Assembly: GCA_036873755.1 (NCBI GenBank)
Contig: JAVTVY010008188.1
Location: 248,001 to 312,000, forward strand
Reading direction: 5' to 3'
Length of the DNA stretch: 64,000 nucleotides
Origin: Hanleya hanleyi
Lineage: Eukaryota > Mollusca > Polyplacophora > Lepidopleurida > Hanleyidae
In this document: positions 22,606 to 34,587 of the stretch, in pieces
How the letters are laid out: each line of letters opens with the position of its first letter
Numbering within the stretch: position 1 is the first letter of the stretch
Notes under the pieces: model-generated
Seen by the model: only the letters and a program-made list of their open reading frames with translations
Databases searched by the model: none
What the model was told of the DNA's origin: nothing
Made by a program: the position numbers and the translations under genes

Positions 22606-23470
22606 AGATTTGCTATCCATTTCTGTGCTTGTGTACAATACGGTTACAGCATCTACCTATGGCGCCATGACATTTTGTCACATTGCCCCGTTCCAGGACC
22701 CCACCAGTTATCAATGCACATTTAAGTTCCCCAATGGGGAAAACATTGTGCAGTATGGTACCATAGCGGCGAGTACGTCTTCATCATAGTGGTATCATAG
22801 CGGTATCAGATCGTATCGACGGTTGTTGCACGACCGCTCCGGTGCCGCTATGGTAGGCGCTACAGCTATGGTGGGAAAAGAGTGATCATTAGGGTACTAT
22901 AACTCTCTGAACACAATGTTTTTAGCAGCGGGGAACAAAGAGTGTGTACATGTTATATTCTACTTATTCAAAGAACACCTCTAAAGTAGGGATTCAATCG
23001 GGACATAACCTGCAAAATTCGGGTCAAAGAAGTGCTTGCACTAGTGGTCACAACATTTTCGTCGCATAGCATGCTGCCTATGAAAACGTCAAAAAATTCT
23101 CAACAGATAGGACTCCCATCATCGAAATTGTCAGATAGCAACATCGCTCAGAGCTTGTGCTATCGAATACTTGATAACTTGGCGTATGGATTCGCATGGA
23201 CATGGAGCAGTGCTGCTGGTTAAATTCCTTACCTCTCATGAACTTTGAATGATCAGGCATCGCGCTCTATTGGATCAGGTTGGCCGACCTGTTCGTTTAA
23301 CCCTATCTGGCCTGGTCTTTTTGGGACGTACCCTCGCCTGGGGTAGGCGCCCCCCTCCCCCCTAATTATTTTTCTTACCCCTTGAGCTAGGGAGCTGAAA
23401 CTTACGACACTATGCCCATGGGTCAAGCTCTACCAGAAAATGTAAAGATAACCCAAGATGGTCGCTTTGA

Positions 23471-23489
23471 TGACGTCACAGTGACGTAA
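23471..23489. promoter_or_regulatory. CRE-like site pair in MITE left arm
   Basis: TGACGTCA at 23471-23478 is followed by a near copy, GTGACGTAA. The canonical CREB/ATF site is TGACGTCA. Function is not shown. Confidence 0.4.
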
Positions 23490-24148
23490 TTTTCAAAAAC
23501 GGCATTTTTTGATCTATTTTTTTTGTCCGATTTTCCGAATTTTTTATTTATGCAATTTCTCAGCAAAAAATGCATGATAAATTAGTAAATATTAATGTGA
23601 TGTGAAATAAAATAGTTTTCGCCCACTTTTCATCGCTGGAAAGCACAAATGTTGAAGAAATATGACAAACACATCACTTTTCTGGTACCCCACGTGGCTG
23701 CCATCTTGAATTTTCCCATGATCCTCTGCTCGGTGGGATATGCACATAGGCTCAAAATGACCCAATATGATAAACCATAAAGTCACGGAGGATCAGCTCT
23801 CCATTTCTTGTCGTGCCGGAGATAGCGCAGAAAGTTTGGTAGTGGGGGGGGGGGGCATTTTCCGTGACTTTATAGCTTATCGTATTAGGGTCATTTTGAG
23901 CCTATTTGCATAACCTCCCGAGCAGAGGATCATGAGTAAATCCACGATGTCGGCCACGCAGGGTCCCAGAAAAGTTATGTTTTTGTCATATTTCTTCAAA
24001 ATTTCTACTTTCACTTTTAAAAACTATTTTATTTCACATTACATTAATATTTACTAATTTATCATGCAGTTTTTGCGGAGAAATTGCAAAAATAAAAATT
24101 TCGGAAAATCTGACAGACAAATCGACCAAAAAATGCCGTTTTTGAAAA

Positions 24149-24167
24149 TGACGTCACTGTGACGTCA
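24149..24167. promoter_or_regulatory. Perfect CRE pair in MITE right arm
   Basis: TGACGTCA occurs at 24149-24156 and 24160-24167, together forming the 19-bp inverted-repeat phrase TGACGTCACTGTGACGTCA. The same pair is in the copy at 56818-56836. Confidence 0.45.
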
Positions 24168-24504
24168 ACAAAGCGGCCATCTTGGATTTTTTTTACATTT
24201 TCTGGTAGAGCTTCACCGAAGGGTGTAGTGTGATAAGTTTCAGCGTCCTAGCTGAAGGGGTAAGAAAAATAATTAGGGTGGGGGGAGGCATTTCGGCCCC
24301 CCAGGCCTGGACTGGTCTCAAAAAGCCCAGGCCAGATAGGGTTAACCCATGATCCTTCGTACCCTATGCCTACTCAGGTTATCATAAACTAGGATGTCAG
24401 AAAGTTCCAGCAATTTACTTTGTTTTCTTCCAGAAAAGTCCGGATGATGAAGGTGGGGTAAAAAATAAATTATTAAGAACTAAACACAGGCCTCTAACAC
24501 ACAC

Positions 24505-25130
24505 AAAAAAACAGAGAAAAGAAGTTTCATCAAAATCTTGTTAGTTGAGCAGGTCTAGTGAGCTGACATGTCGATTGGAAAGTAAAGCACAAGATTCCGT
24601 GTTAATACCTCGTTGATTAACCTATACCCCAGGTAATCAATCATACGTTGTGAACATTGCCTCCACTTATTGCGTGTTTTCAACCAGGAGTGATTACGGA
24701 TTACGAGTTTTCTTGGAAAACCAGATTTAGCTGGTGGACATATATCAATCACAATTATTAATACTCTGACTGTATCCGTTTAACGTTATCGTATCTCATA
24801 TAAAATCAGCGACTTAATATCATATTGTTACATTAGTTTATCGTCACATCCCATTAGATTGTTAATGTTGGCGGGTTTAATTCCATACCTCGGGTGATAC
24901 GTTATACAGTTTTCCATAATACATGCTCTGGGCCATATACATTTACACGCCGGATGATTAACATGCTTTTAAATCTTCACTTAAATATACTTGGAATGAA
25001 TGGACGGGAATAAATTGGATTCTTATTTGTGGAATATATTAAATACCGTTTTGGTTCTTCCGTCTTCTTCGAACCTGTATTTAGCAAAGGTATATAGTAC
25101 ACTTATCACAAATGACTAATATTATTTATG
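24505..25130. repeat. Dispersed repeat R3, copy 1
   Basis: It matches 32262-32890 in order: GAAGTTTCATC, a GTGTT(T/A)TCAA stretch, GTATCCGTTTAACGTTATCG, TCACATCCCATTAGATTG, then GTTGGCGG. A third decayed copy is near 61600-61800. There is no clear ORF, so the family is unknown. Confidence 0.6.
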
Positions 25131-25234
25131 CTTTATAAATTTGTTCAACTGACGATAATATATAACTTTTTCGATGTCACACATTCATGACAAGCTCAAG
25201 GGCCCATCAAATAATTAGGCATCCCTATGAATGC

Positions 25235-25610
25235 CTTATGTGTTTGTCAGTTTCTTCTTTCTTCCGCTTCTTCTTTTCCCACTTTTCTTTTCCGTCGGAT
25301 AGCTTTTGAATGCATTTGTCAGTCAACTTCGAATTTGTGGTGCATATTGGTCCTGCCTAGGGGAAGTTTTTCCAGTGTTGTCCGAAACAGGGAACTGGGT
25401 TTTTGTCTACAAATTCCCGTATATTCAAATTTCAATTTTGTTCAATCTTTTCCTTCGGATAACTTCTGAATGCCTTCGTCAATCAACTTCAAATTTGTTG
25501 TGTATATCGCTCCGGTCTGGGGGAAGCCACATATTGTTTTAAGCTCTGTCCGAGACAGGATACTTGTGTTTTATCTGCATTTTCTGTTATATACAAATTT
25601 CTCATCTGGA
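25235..25610. repeat. Tandem duplication R11, ~160 bp
   Basis: Two adjacent units share (T/G)CGGATA(G/A)CTTCTGAATGC-like text, TCA(G/A)TCAACTTC(G/A)AATTTG and a GTCCGA(A/G)ACAGG stretch. They are diverged by substitutions and indels. Confidence 0.6.
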
Positions 25611-25924
25611 CCTATGGTAAAATGGCTGCCTCTGTTTGGGCACCAATTCCATATTCTCATTTGCATAGATAGCACATCAGTGATTGGTTCACAGTTATGA
25701 CTGTCAAAATAGTCTGAAGCCATTTGCATCTAAAGTACATTCAGTTCCTAGTTTACAGCCATGCCATTCAGTTGTGTACAGTATGGTGATTTAGACACTG
25801 GAACATGTCCATTTTCGCAACAAATGAATTAAACAGAGACAATAGCCTTGTAAATTGTAAAGCCACTGATATAGATACAATAATTCAAAAACATATCAGT
25901 GACAAATCTTGGTAGGAGGTACAG

Positions 25925-26060
25925 GTAACAAGATCATGCGATTGCTTTTTTTTCTGCTGATCCACCCACAGGTGGCGACACCTGAAGGCAAAGTTAAAAT
26001 TTATTTCCGGACAATAATTCCTGAAAAAATTGAACTGATTTGTATCGAGCCCGTAGTTTT
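25925..26060. repeat. R9 repeat unit, isolated copy
   Basis: CAGGTGGCGACACCTGAAGG, then AAGTTAAAATTTATTTCCGG and ACAATAA match the locally iterated units at 27240-27770. Confidence 0.55.
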
Positions 26061-26514
26061 AGCTGCGCAAAGCTCAATATAGGGATCTAAATGATATCTG
26101 TGGACGTCCCTGTTCTTGTCTCCGTTCTCATCCCTGTCCCTTTCCCTGTCCAAACAAAATTATTCCTGTCTACACCTTCTCGGCTTCACGCTATGTCTCC
26201 TGAACTAAGCGCCGTCTGACCCCCCCACCCGCCAACCATCCCCCCCCCCCCCCATATTATCATATAATCCGGAAGATTATATGATGCTACCCTTATTCAA
26301 CCTATGCAATACATTCGGGAGGATGTCCCCACCCTTGGGGCACCAAATGTTACACATCTTCTCAGATTTAATGTGAGACTAACCTACATGTGAACCTAAG
26401 ATATGAGATGCAGTGTACATTGTTTACACAAACACACATGCCGAATCACCTCAATATATTGCTTTAGAGTAATTACTAATAGTTTGATGACATTATGAAA
26501 ATATGAAATAACCA

Positions 26515-26815
26515 GTTAGTTTTGAATTTCGTATCGCCTATAATGAAGAACACAATTTCCTTAAATTTTGCTATCAAGTCCTTCTATTCCACAGCATATG
26601 ATTAACCTTGAATCTTTTGCACGAACCATATTTTATTTCAGAAGTATAATATAAAATAACTGGCGGGAGTACCGAACCCCTGCTAGTTTTTAATTTCGTG
26701 TCGCCTTAAATGAAGGACACCATTTCCTTCAATTTTGCTATCAAATAATTGTATTCCACATCACATGATTTACCCTAAAGCTTTTGAACGAACCACATGT
26801 GTCCACACATGTAAC
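26515..26815. repeat. Tandem duplication R10, ~172-bp period
   Basis: Two units share GCTAGTTTTTAATTTCGT-like starts, TCGCCT, AATTTTGCTATCAA, TATTCCACA(T/G)CA and GAACGAACCA. Between them lies a short non-repeated stretch. Confidence 0.6.
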
Positions 26816-27239
26816 TTTTTTAATTAAAACTGAGTTCCTAAAGTTTGGGTGCACACTATGCATATGATCAGTTTCCTGAATTGAATTGTGGTTCTTCAGG
26901 CTGACAGTTGATGGCATGCAGTTGTCAGTGTGGTGGTTTCATTCGCAGGGAGCTTTATGTGGCCTTCATGTCAGAACATCCACCACTACCCCTGAGATGG
27001 GCATGCCTCCACCCCCAGGGCGTCGAGCCCTATCCTGTATCTCCAAAACTAACCCTCGCTCGACCCTCATATATTGCGTTTGAGCTTATGTATCCAATAT
27101 GTCCCTTCAGAAAGTTGAAATTTGTGTGTAGTCTGCAATGTTGGCATAATTATGCCGTCCCTCAATGAATTGCCACCCCGAAAGGGTTCGATCTATTAGG
27201 CACAGACCCACGTTTTCGAATTTGGTAAGTGGGTCTCGT

Positions 27240-27770
27240 GCCTAAAGATCTTTGTTGGAGTTGTTTTTCGTGCCAATCCGCTTCCAGGTGGCGCCAAGTT
27301 AAAATTGCATTTCCATACAATAAGTTTACCTTCCCTCAAGTTGTTCTTCGTGTCGATTCGTGTATAGGCGGCACCACCAGAAGGCTAAGTTAAACGTGTT
27401 TCCAGACGTTTCCAGATGCTACCTGGCGGTCAATTTAAAATTATGTTTCCGGACAACAACTTTTGAAAACTTAAATTTATTTCTTCCAAGTTTGGTATAA
27501 GGGTGCCTTTCCTGAAGGTCTCGCTTGAGATTGTTTTTTTATGTCAATCTGCTTATAGGTGGCACCACCTGTGAGGCAAGTTAACATTTTGGCAAAACTG
27601 AACAGATTCAGTTTTCTGTTTCCAATCTCAAAGGATCTTGCCTCAAGATCTCAGATGGGATTGTTTTTCGCCTATCTACCTACACGAGGAACCACCTGTG
27701 GGCCGATGTAAAGTTGAATTTCCGGACAGTAACTGTTGAAGAACTCAACGGATTAGGTTCCATTCTAAAC
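27240..27770. repeat. Local iterated repeat R9, about four units
   Basis: Units of about 90-170 bp repeat the order ATTGTTTTTCGTG..AATC, GGTGGC(A/G)CCACCTG, AAGTTAAAAT, TTTCCGGACAATAA. Each contains a CAGGTGGC..CACCTG-type inverted motif. Spacing is uneven, so this is not a simple satellite. Confidence 0.55.
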
Positions 27771-27990
27771 TTGCTATGGCTTGTGTTGTTAAATCTAGTC
27801 CTTTTGACCAGAGCATATAGGACTAGATGATGCGAAACATTCACTGTTCCCATCAACTATATCTTCAGCACGAGTAAGACGAATGCACTGGTGTCCACTG
27901 TTATATTGTGTCAGAGCCGTGCGTGTGTGCCACTGGGTATTACCATTACAGGTGTTGGGTGTCAGTGTATCCGTGTCATTGGTGGAGGGG

Positions 27991-28206
27991 TCCTCGGTAT
28001 CCGAGTGGTCTATGGCGTCGCTTGTGATCGCTAGCCTCACAGCCTCAACCGATACGAGTTCGAGCCCAGCTGGTGCATGTGTGAAAGTTTTCCAGTTACT
28101 TGCCGACGGGTGATGGTACTGTCCGGGTACTCAGGCTGCTTCCTCACCATTCAACAGGCTGTTAGTATATGAGTGAAATAACCTTGAATGTGACGTTAAG
28201 CCACAT
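27991..28206 (+). mobile_element. tRNA-derived SINE, copy 1 (decayed)
   Basis: The head resembles a Leu/Ser-type tRNA: an A-box-like CCGAGTGGTCTATGGCG and a B-box-like GAGTTCGAGCC. A body follows with GTGTGAAAGTTTTCCAGTTA and TACTGTCCGGGTACTC, then ATATGAGTGAAATAA. It is related over its length to the copy at 49725. No target duplication is visible. Confidence 0.7.
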
Positions 28207-28209
28207 CCC

Positions 28210-28935
28210 CCAGCCACTCCCACCGTCCCAACTCGTGCCATTGATAAATTTCATTAGACATGGTGCCCTCTGAGGTGGACCAATTAAACCTGATGTGTCG
28301 TTGGACTACGGGTCAGTCCAACCATGTAATCCTGTCAATGATACTACCCTTGCTAATATATCGACTGCTGACTCAATCACAATTCGGATGATGGGGACAG
28401 AGATCCAGATGAACAAATTTACTCCGCGGTATCACTGGTGTGAGCGACGGTCGAGCCATAAACTGGTATAACATGTATACCTGCCCATGGTCCTACCCTG
28501 GGTAATTTCTCGATTTTTGCCTATCAATAACAATTCGGAGAACATGGGCAGAGCTCGAAATAGACGAATTGACCCAGAGGGGCTACTGAAGAGAGTGACT
28601 GCCGAACGACATACACTTCTGCTTATTATGATATCCACTGCATGTTTAGGTTACTCGATGAAAAACCATTTCCAGCTCTTATACCGTGTGGTTACTTCAG
28701 AATATCATGCCTTAACGTTACATCAATCCCTGCCTCTGCCTTTTGAGTTGGACGTATTCTTAAAACTCACGAACTGATTCACATTTCCTGGATTTAGTTA
28801 GTTGTGCATTCACGAGTACACTGTAATAGCTCATCTGTTTCCTTTAATTCCATAAGATGTATGAGAGACATTGATTTACACCTGTCTCTCCTGAGTGTTT
28901 GTCATTGAAATTCCTGCCTAGCAACTCCCCCATCT
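28210..28935. other. No gene recognised
   Basis: Short ORFs only. Part of 28290-28600 recurs in diverged form around 33990-34260 (AATCCTACCAATGAT, GATGATGGGGACAGAG, GACGAATT). It may be another dispersed repeat of unknown type. Confidence 0.45.
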
Positions 28936-28940
28936 TCCAC

Positions 28941-29257
28941 CATGCGCTCCATATAGGAATATTTTCTCGATGTCAACCTATCATTGTACTCTATGAGAAA
29001 TTCGTCCACCTACGTCGAAAGAATAATGAACAATCAATATCTCGCAATTATTTTCAAGCTTAAATAATTTGTTTTTGCCTTCACATATCCCCAGCGCCCG
29101 GAAACAAGATGTGCTCGGTTACCAGTATTCGCGAGATCCGTTCTCTATTATCGGCCTATCTCTAGTTAACATGATTGATGAGAATTCTTCGTGCTATGTT
29201 CTTGTCAGTACTGTCAATTACCTCCCTCCAGGTTATCCATATGTTTAACTGAGGACA
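28941..29257. repeat. Dispersed repeat R2, copy 2
   Basis: Matches 16547-16901 with substitutions and indels. No coding signal. Confidence 0.6.
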
Positions 29258-29399
29258 GAATGATATAATCTACAATGAATCAATTGTGAAACCATGCAAC
29301 CTGGGAATTTATAAGCCTGAAACTGAGTCAGCCAATTGAAAGTTAGCAGATCGGTTTTAAAAAGCTAGTTGTTACGCAGCAATCCTCCGAAGTCTACCA

Positions 29400-30310
29400 G
29401 GAACTATTTATTTCTGGAAATAACATTGAGCAGGTTGATCAATTTAAATTCCTTGGCGTATTTGTTAATGACAGACTAAACTGGCTAACGCATATTGAAG
29501 AGATCCGGAAAAAACTGAACAGGAATATTGGAATACTACACCATATTAAGGATTGCCTCAACAAAAAACACTTTACATTCTGTATTATTCTCTGATATTT
29601 CCATACCTGTCATATTGTAATATTGTCTGGGGTAACACGTACATTACACATCTTAAACCATTGGTAATTTTGCAAAAAAAGTCAATACGATTAATTACAT
29701 TTTCGTCTAAATTCGAAAATACAGCACCTTTATTTCTCAAATTGAAAATCTTATCTATGAAACAATTAAATGACTATCAGATTTTAGTCTTTGTTGATAA
29801 ATTTTATAACCGAAATGAGTTATTACCTATCCTATTTCAAGTATATTTTACAAAATTATCCCGTGTGCACAGGTACCCTACTAGGCAAGCAAATCTTAAT
29901 TTGTATAGGCATATTTATTCATCAGACTTATCATTTTATAGTTCAAAAATAAAAGGTCCTCGAACATGGAACAAATTACCCTCCCAGCTCAAATCTTGTA
30001 CATCTATCTCCTTATTTAAATTCTATTTAAAATCTTATTGATTACAAGGAACAGCTGATTTCTAGTTTCATTTCAGCTGTGTGCGTTTTCAGCAGCTATA
30101 GCGGAAGTTGGAAGTTTGATGTTACATGTATATTTTTGCAATTTTTGCTTTTTTACTAAAAAAATGAATTAATGTTTATTTGCCACTTTGCACCGGTATT
30201 ATAGATCAATATAATTTTTATATCATTTTGGGATAAAACAAGCCTATCATGTATAGTCGTAAATTATGCCCTATTATGCTATGGTGAAATAAAATATCAA
30301 ATCAAAAAAT
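29400..30310 (+). pseudogene. 3' end of a non-LTR retrotransposon (CR1/Jockey-type RT C-terminus)
   Basis: About 29410-29560 reads as RT thumb sequence (GNNIEQVDQFKFLGVFVND, LNWLTHIEEIRKKL). It then shifts frame near 29550 and continues as a 162-residue frame (29553-30041). That frame contains LYYSLIFPYLSYCNIVWGN, LQKKSIRLITF, HRYPTRQANLNLY and GPRTWNKLPSQLKS, which is typical of the region after the RT in CR1/L2/Jockey-like elements. The catalytic core and endonuclease are missing, as expected for a 5'-truncated copy. The 3' untranslated part ends near 30310 with AATAAAATATCAAATCAAA, a plausible tail. The exact clade is uncertain. Confidence 0.85.
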
Positions 30311-30759
30311 ATCAGAAAATGTTCATTGTCTGTCTTGATGACTTCACGACCACATCTTATTCTGTGCTGGTAAATAATGAATAAGATAGAGAATCGTTAT
30401 TATCTCTCACACGTATGATTAACCATTTCGTCACACAGGTGCAGGGAAGTACCAGTACCAGAAGTACTAGTTTATCTTGTTTTTATGAGAGGGAACATCT
30501 GGTAGTTGAGATCGGGCATTATGGTTAATGGTAATTAGCTTTAAGTGTGTGGTGGTGCCATCTGACGTTCTAGAATCGGTAATCAGTCCAATCAAGATAA
30601 TTTTCAACTTTACTTTATTTCGACTTCTCAGACGAATTTCCCAAGCAACATAATTTTAAATATTTTTGTGTAGGGTTCCGTACGACTAGATTAATTTGAG
30701 AGCCGTATTTCAAGTTCTTTTTTTTCGGAGCGACGAGGTGTCCAAAATGCTTCATGATG

Positions 30760-31010
30760 AATTTCAGTGAAGGGATCAATTTCGTTTGTCGCGAATATAT
30801 GCGACATATTATCCACAAAGTTTGACAAATCATGATTATTTAGAATCATTTGAAATTTGATGTTAACAGCGAGAGGAAACAGAACAAAGAAAAATATATG
30901 TTTCTCGTCGTTTTGCATGAACTTACCACCAAATACGAGGAGGATTAACATAGCATATATATATGATCATAACGATACAGACGAGGGCTGGTTTCCGGAC
31001 GTCTGAAAGG
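30760..31010. repeat. Dispersed repeat R8, copy 1
   Basis: It shares GAAACAGAACAAA, TATGTTTCTCGTCGT, ATGATCATAACGATACAGAC and GAC(T/G)GACTACTGGACG-like text with 35510-35750. Family unknown. Confidence 0.6.
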
Positions 31011-31732
31011 TCGATATAATAAACAATAACGAAACACAATTTTAAATAACGTGACCGTTTCCAGTAACACCAAAATCTGCTACTAAAAACAGCAACACGT
31101 ATTTCAAATTGATTTTAAAGGTTACTAAAAGTAGCAAGAAGAAAGAAATCCGACTACAGGGGCTATCTCCCTTAGCTGGCATAACTGTGACGTGCTTTGG
31201 GCCAACACTTCGCTCCAAAGCGAAAGATTTCGACACTTAAAGAAGGCTGCCGCGCCATACTAGACATATTGAAACTTACGCATAAAGTAATTAAGCATCA
31301 CTGAAAATTGTTTCACTAAGTTAATTATCCAGAACCCGTAAGAAGTTCAAGTAATGAAAAACGGAAAATAGTAGACATATTATCTTTATTTGTGGTCTGG
31401 TTATGGAAAACTAAGATAGAGATGTGATCGCCAAAGCATTACAAAAATGTTGCATATTCAGTTCATATAAAGCTGGTGTATATTAAAAAGAATCGTAAAA
31501 ATTGACACCCAGGATTTCATGAACATGATTAGAACATGAACAATTACAAACTCCAACACGGTCAGTGCACTGTTATGGATTTCAGGAAACATTAAAAACG
31601 GCATTTGGTTAACTTACTAAATTTTATATTGATCGCAATAAATTTCATATCATTTGATATCATAACTCCGTTTCAGATCTGTTGTCAGCTTTCAGTTTGT
31701 TTTTGAAAATAACAGTAACATGGGTCAAATAC
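31011..31732. other. No gene recognised
   Basis: AT-rich with short ORFs only; directly precedes the minisatellite. Confidence 0.5.
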
Positions 31733-32202
31733 GTACCTTACTGGACTGATAATACGTACCTTACTGGACTGATAATACGTACCTTACTGGACTGATAATA
31801 CGTACCTTACTGGACTGATAATACGTACCTTACTGGACTGATAATACGTACCTTACTGGACTGATAATACGTACCTTACTGGACTGATAATACGTACCTT
31901 ACTGGACTGATAATACGTACCTTACTGACTGATAATACGTACCTTACTGACTGATAATACGTACCTTATACTGATAATACGTACTGACTGATAATACGTA
32001 CCTTACTGGACTGATAATACGTACCTTACTGGACTGATAATACGTACCTTACTGGACTGATAATACGTACCTTACTGGACTGATAATACGTACCTTACTG
32101 GACTGATAATACGTACCTTACTGGACTGATAATACGTACCTTACTGGACTGATAATACGTACCTTACTGGACTGATAATACGTACCTTACTGGACTGATA
32201 AT
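31733..32202. repeat. Minisatellite, 21 units of 23 bp
   Basis: The unit is GTACCTTACTGG + ACTGATAATAC. Eight identical full units are followed by four shortened ones (22, 22, 20 and 17 bp), then eight full units and a final partial one. The near-identity of full units points to recent expansion. There are no spacers. Confidence 0.95.
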
Positions 32203-32261
32203 GCCACATCTGTCTGTTCAGCAACATAGCTAATTAGCTATTAAATATAAGCCAATTACAT

Positions 32262-32890
32262 GCACAAAACAGACGAGAAAGAAGTTTCATCGAAATCCTA
32301 TTTGTCCTAATTTAACATGCCGGGACAAAGAACATACCGAGATAATTCGCCGTTTATCGACGTATATCTGATGCAATTAATCATACCTTGTGTGTATTGT
32401 CTGGAATTATTTCGTGTTATCAATCCCGAGTGATGGCAGATCAGGAGTTTCCCTGGAAATACGGGGAGTAGCTGAAGGCTATATATCAAACACAATACTC
32501 TGAATTATCAATACATTGAATGTATCCGTTTAACGTTATCGAACGTTAAGTCAACGAATTAATATCATTATCTTGCAGTCACATCCCATTAGATTGCTGA
32601 TGTTGGCGGTTTGAATTCGATACCGGCGACGATATATGATAAAGTTGTTTTGAACTATATATGCTTTAGGCGATATAAATCTACCCGACATAGTGAATAT
32701 CATATTTTCTGCATGTATACTGTACATTAAAATGATACTTGGAATTAATGAACAATAATATATTGCATTCTTATATGTGAGACCAGGAAGATAACTTTTG
32801 GTTATTCCGGTTTCTTGATCTGATATGAAACAAAAAAGTATCTGCTATACATATCGCAATTGACTAATAATATCCATACTTAACTAAAGT
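32262..32890. repeat. Dispersed repeat R3, copy 2
   Basis: Matches 24505-25130. It begins just after the minisatellite, so the minisatellite sits at the border of this repeat. Confidence 0.6.
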
Positions 32891-33171
32891 TTCATTAAAA
32901 ATAATGTCTAATTTTTTATTTCGACTTTACACAATCAGGCACCGCAGTTGTCAGTCACAATACCACAGTATGCCAATTAAGCAATCAGGTTTTGTCATTA
33001 CTTGTCTATTTTGGGTCAGTTAAACCGGTCAAATAACAAAGCTAGCACTGCCAGTTGATCTTCTGGTCATAATATGGAGCCTTCTATGCTCTATGTCGAG
33101 TTATTTATGTAATTCAGGACGTATTTATACACACTCTCCTAGATCAGAAATGAGTACGCTTTTCTGATTCT

Positions 33172-33394
33172 TACGGAGCCGTAAAAGGGACATCGGAGGT
33201 ATACTCCCAGTTAATAACTACGACCCGCACTTATTAACTGAGACCCTCAGTTATTAACTGCGATCCGCACTTACTAACTGAGGGTCGCAGTTATTAAGTG
33301 CGGGTAGCAGTTAATAAGTGCGGGGCCCAGTTAATTACTGGAGGTCGCAAAAATGTAAGTGCGGATCAGAGCATGTCCCTTTTACGGCTCCGTA
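33172..33394. mobile_element. Compact 223-bp palindromic MITE
   Basis: Perfect 22-bp terminal inverted repeats (33172-33193 and 33373-33394) begin TACGGAGCCGTAAAAGGG. The interior alternates CAGTTA(T/A)TAACTG and CGA(C/T)CCGCACTTA phrases in both orientations, so almost the whole element can fold. No ORF. A 2-bp TA duplication is possible; GATTCT occurs on both sides but is offset by two bases on the right. Confidence 0.8.
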
Positions 33395-34587
33395 TAGATT
33401 CTACCCTTGATTCGTTATATTTATTAATGATCAACCTAATCGAGAAAGTATAATCTAATATTGTTTTGGTTTGCGTTGCTCAATCTATTACTTTGTACAC
33501 AACCTAGAAGACGGTTCTACTAAATGACGCTAGAGACTATCCATTTACATTAAATATAACTTCAAGGTAACAAAGAAAGAGCTATTGCTGGCCGATGTGA
33601 TGCAGTATTTTGATCCGAAATATTCCAATGAATTCAAGTGCCTTACATGTACTTCTTTCAAAGCCTTTCTTGTCAAGGAAACAAAACAAACTAGTTTGAT
33701 CAGTCATGACAGTCTCCATGAGTTATCCAGATCTGATCGTACCAACTCTATTCTATACTCACTGGAGGTCGCAAAACGTGTTTCGAACATATGTTGATGG
33801 AATAAAGATTATAAAATGAATACCAAAATGTGTTGCTTTGGTCCCCTTTCTTTGTTTGCAGGAAGCATATTACACAGAGCTCGGTCTGCAAATTGTGGAA
33901 CTGAATATATTGTGGAGTGGTTTATAAGTTTTAAAGAAATTCAGACGTGACAGAACTGGAAACGGAAAAATTGACCTGAACTTGTCATAGGAGCTCACCA
34001 CCAATCATATAATCCTACCAATGATTCTACTCTTTGTAAAAGGTAGATTTTTACCTATCATTTGTAGATCCGATGATGGGGACAGAGCACTATATGAAAG
34101 CTCTCTTCCTCAAATGCCACAGGAGAGTGTGATAGTCAAACCATATTCTCCTGCATTTGTTTCTACCGTTTGCAATATTTCGACTTCTGACTGGTATCAA
34201 CAATTAAGATGATGGGAACAGAGCTTGAGATGGACGAATTCATATTGAGTGTTATTGGAGAGAGTGAAATTGAACCACTTACCTTCATAATTCAATCCAT
34301 GACCACTTTATAGGAGTGTAAAACTCAATGTTTCTAAGGCGACATTGAAGATCAAAATACTTCTTATCCAAGACCTACACGACCAAACAGTTCCTTAAAC
34401 TCAAATTCAGAAAGAAATAGACCTAATATGTGATTATAGTTTATCGTTAGATGAGAAAATATACTTTTAGTGTCAAATGCTTTACTGAATATGCTAGAGA
34501 TTAATCTTAACAAAGAACATGCATCTCATTTTGCAGAAATATATTATCTTCGAAATTCAAAAAGTCATGCCAGAATGCATGTATGGG
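33395..34587. other. No gene recognised
   Basis: Short ORFs only; a diverged resemblance of 33990-34260 to 28290-28600 is noted. Confidence 0.45.

Larger units (their letters stand above)
23297..24345. mobile_element. Foldback piggyBac-like MITE (TTAA-flanked), ~500-bp inverted arms
   Basis: TTAA (23297-23300 and 24342-24345) flanks terminal inverted repeats that begin CCCTATCTGGCCTGG. TTAA duplication and CCC-starting termini are typical of piggyBac elements. The two arms are similar over nearly 500 bp each, and a ~60-bp centre (GGAGATAGCGCAGAAAG and a G run) separates them, so the whole element can fold into one hairpin. It has no transposase frame. Comparison with the shorter copies (34592-35059, 55756-56983) suggests that two ~500-bp units fused head to head. 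Paired CRE-like TGACGTCA sites sit in each arm. Confidence 0.85.

Noticed and set aside
31733..32202. Possible CRISPR array
   Set aside because: Units are contiguous with no unique spacers and the genome is eukaryotic; it is a minisatellite.
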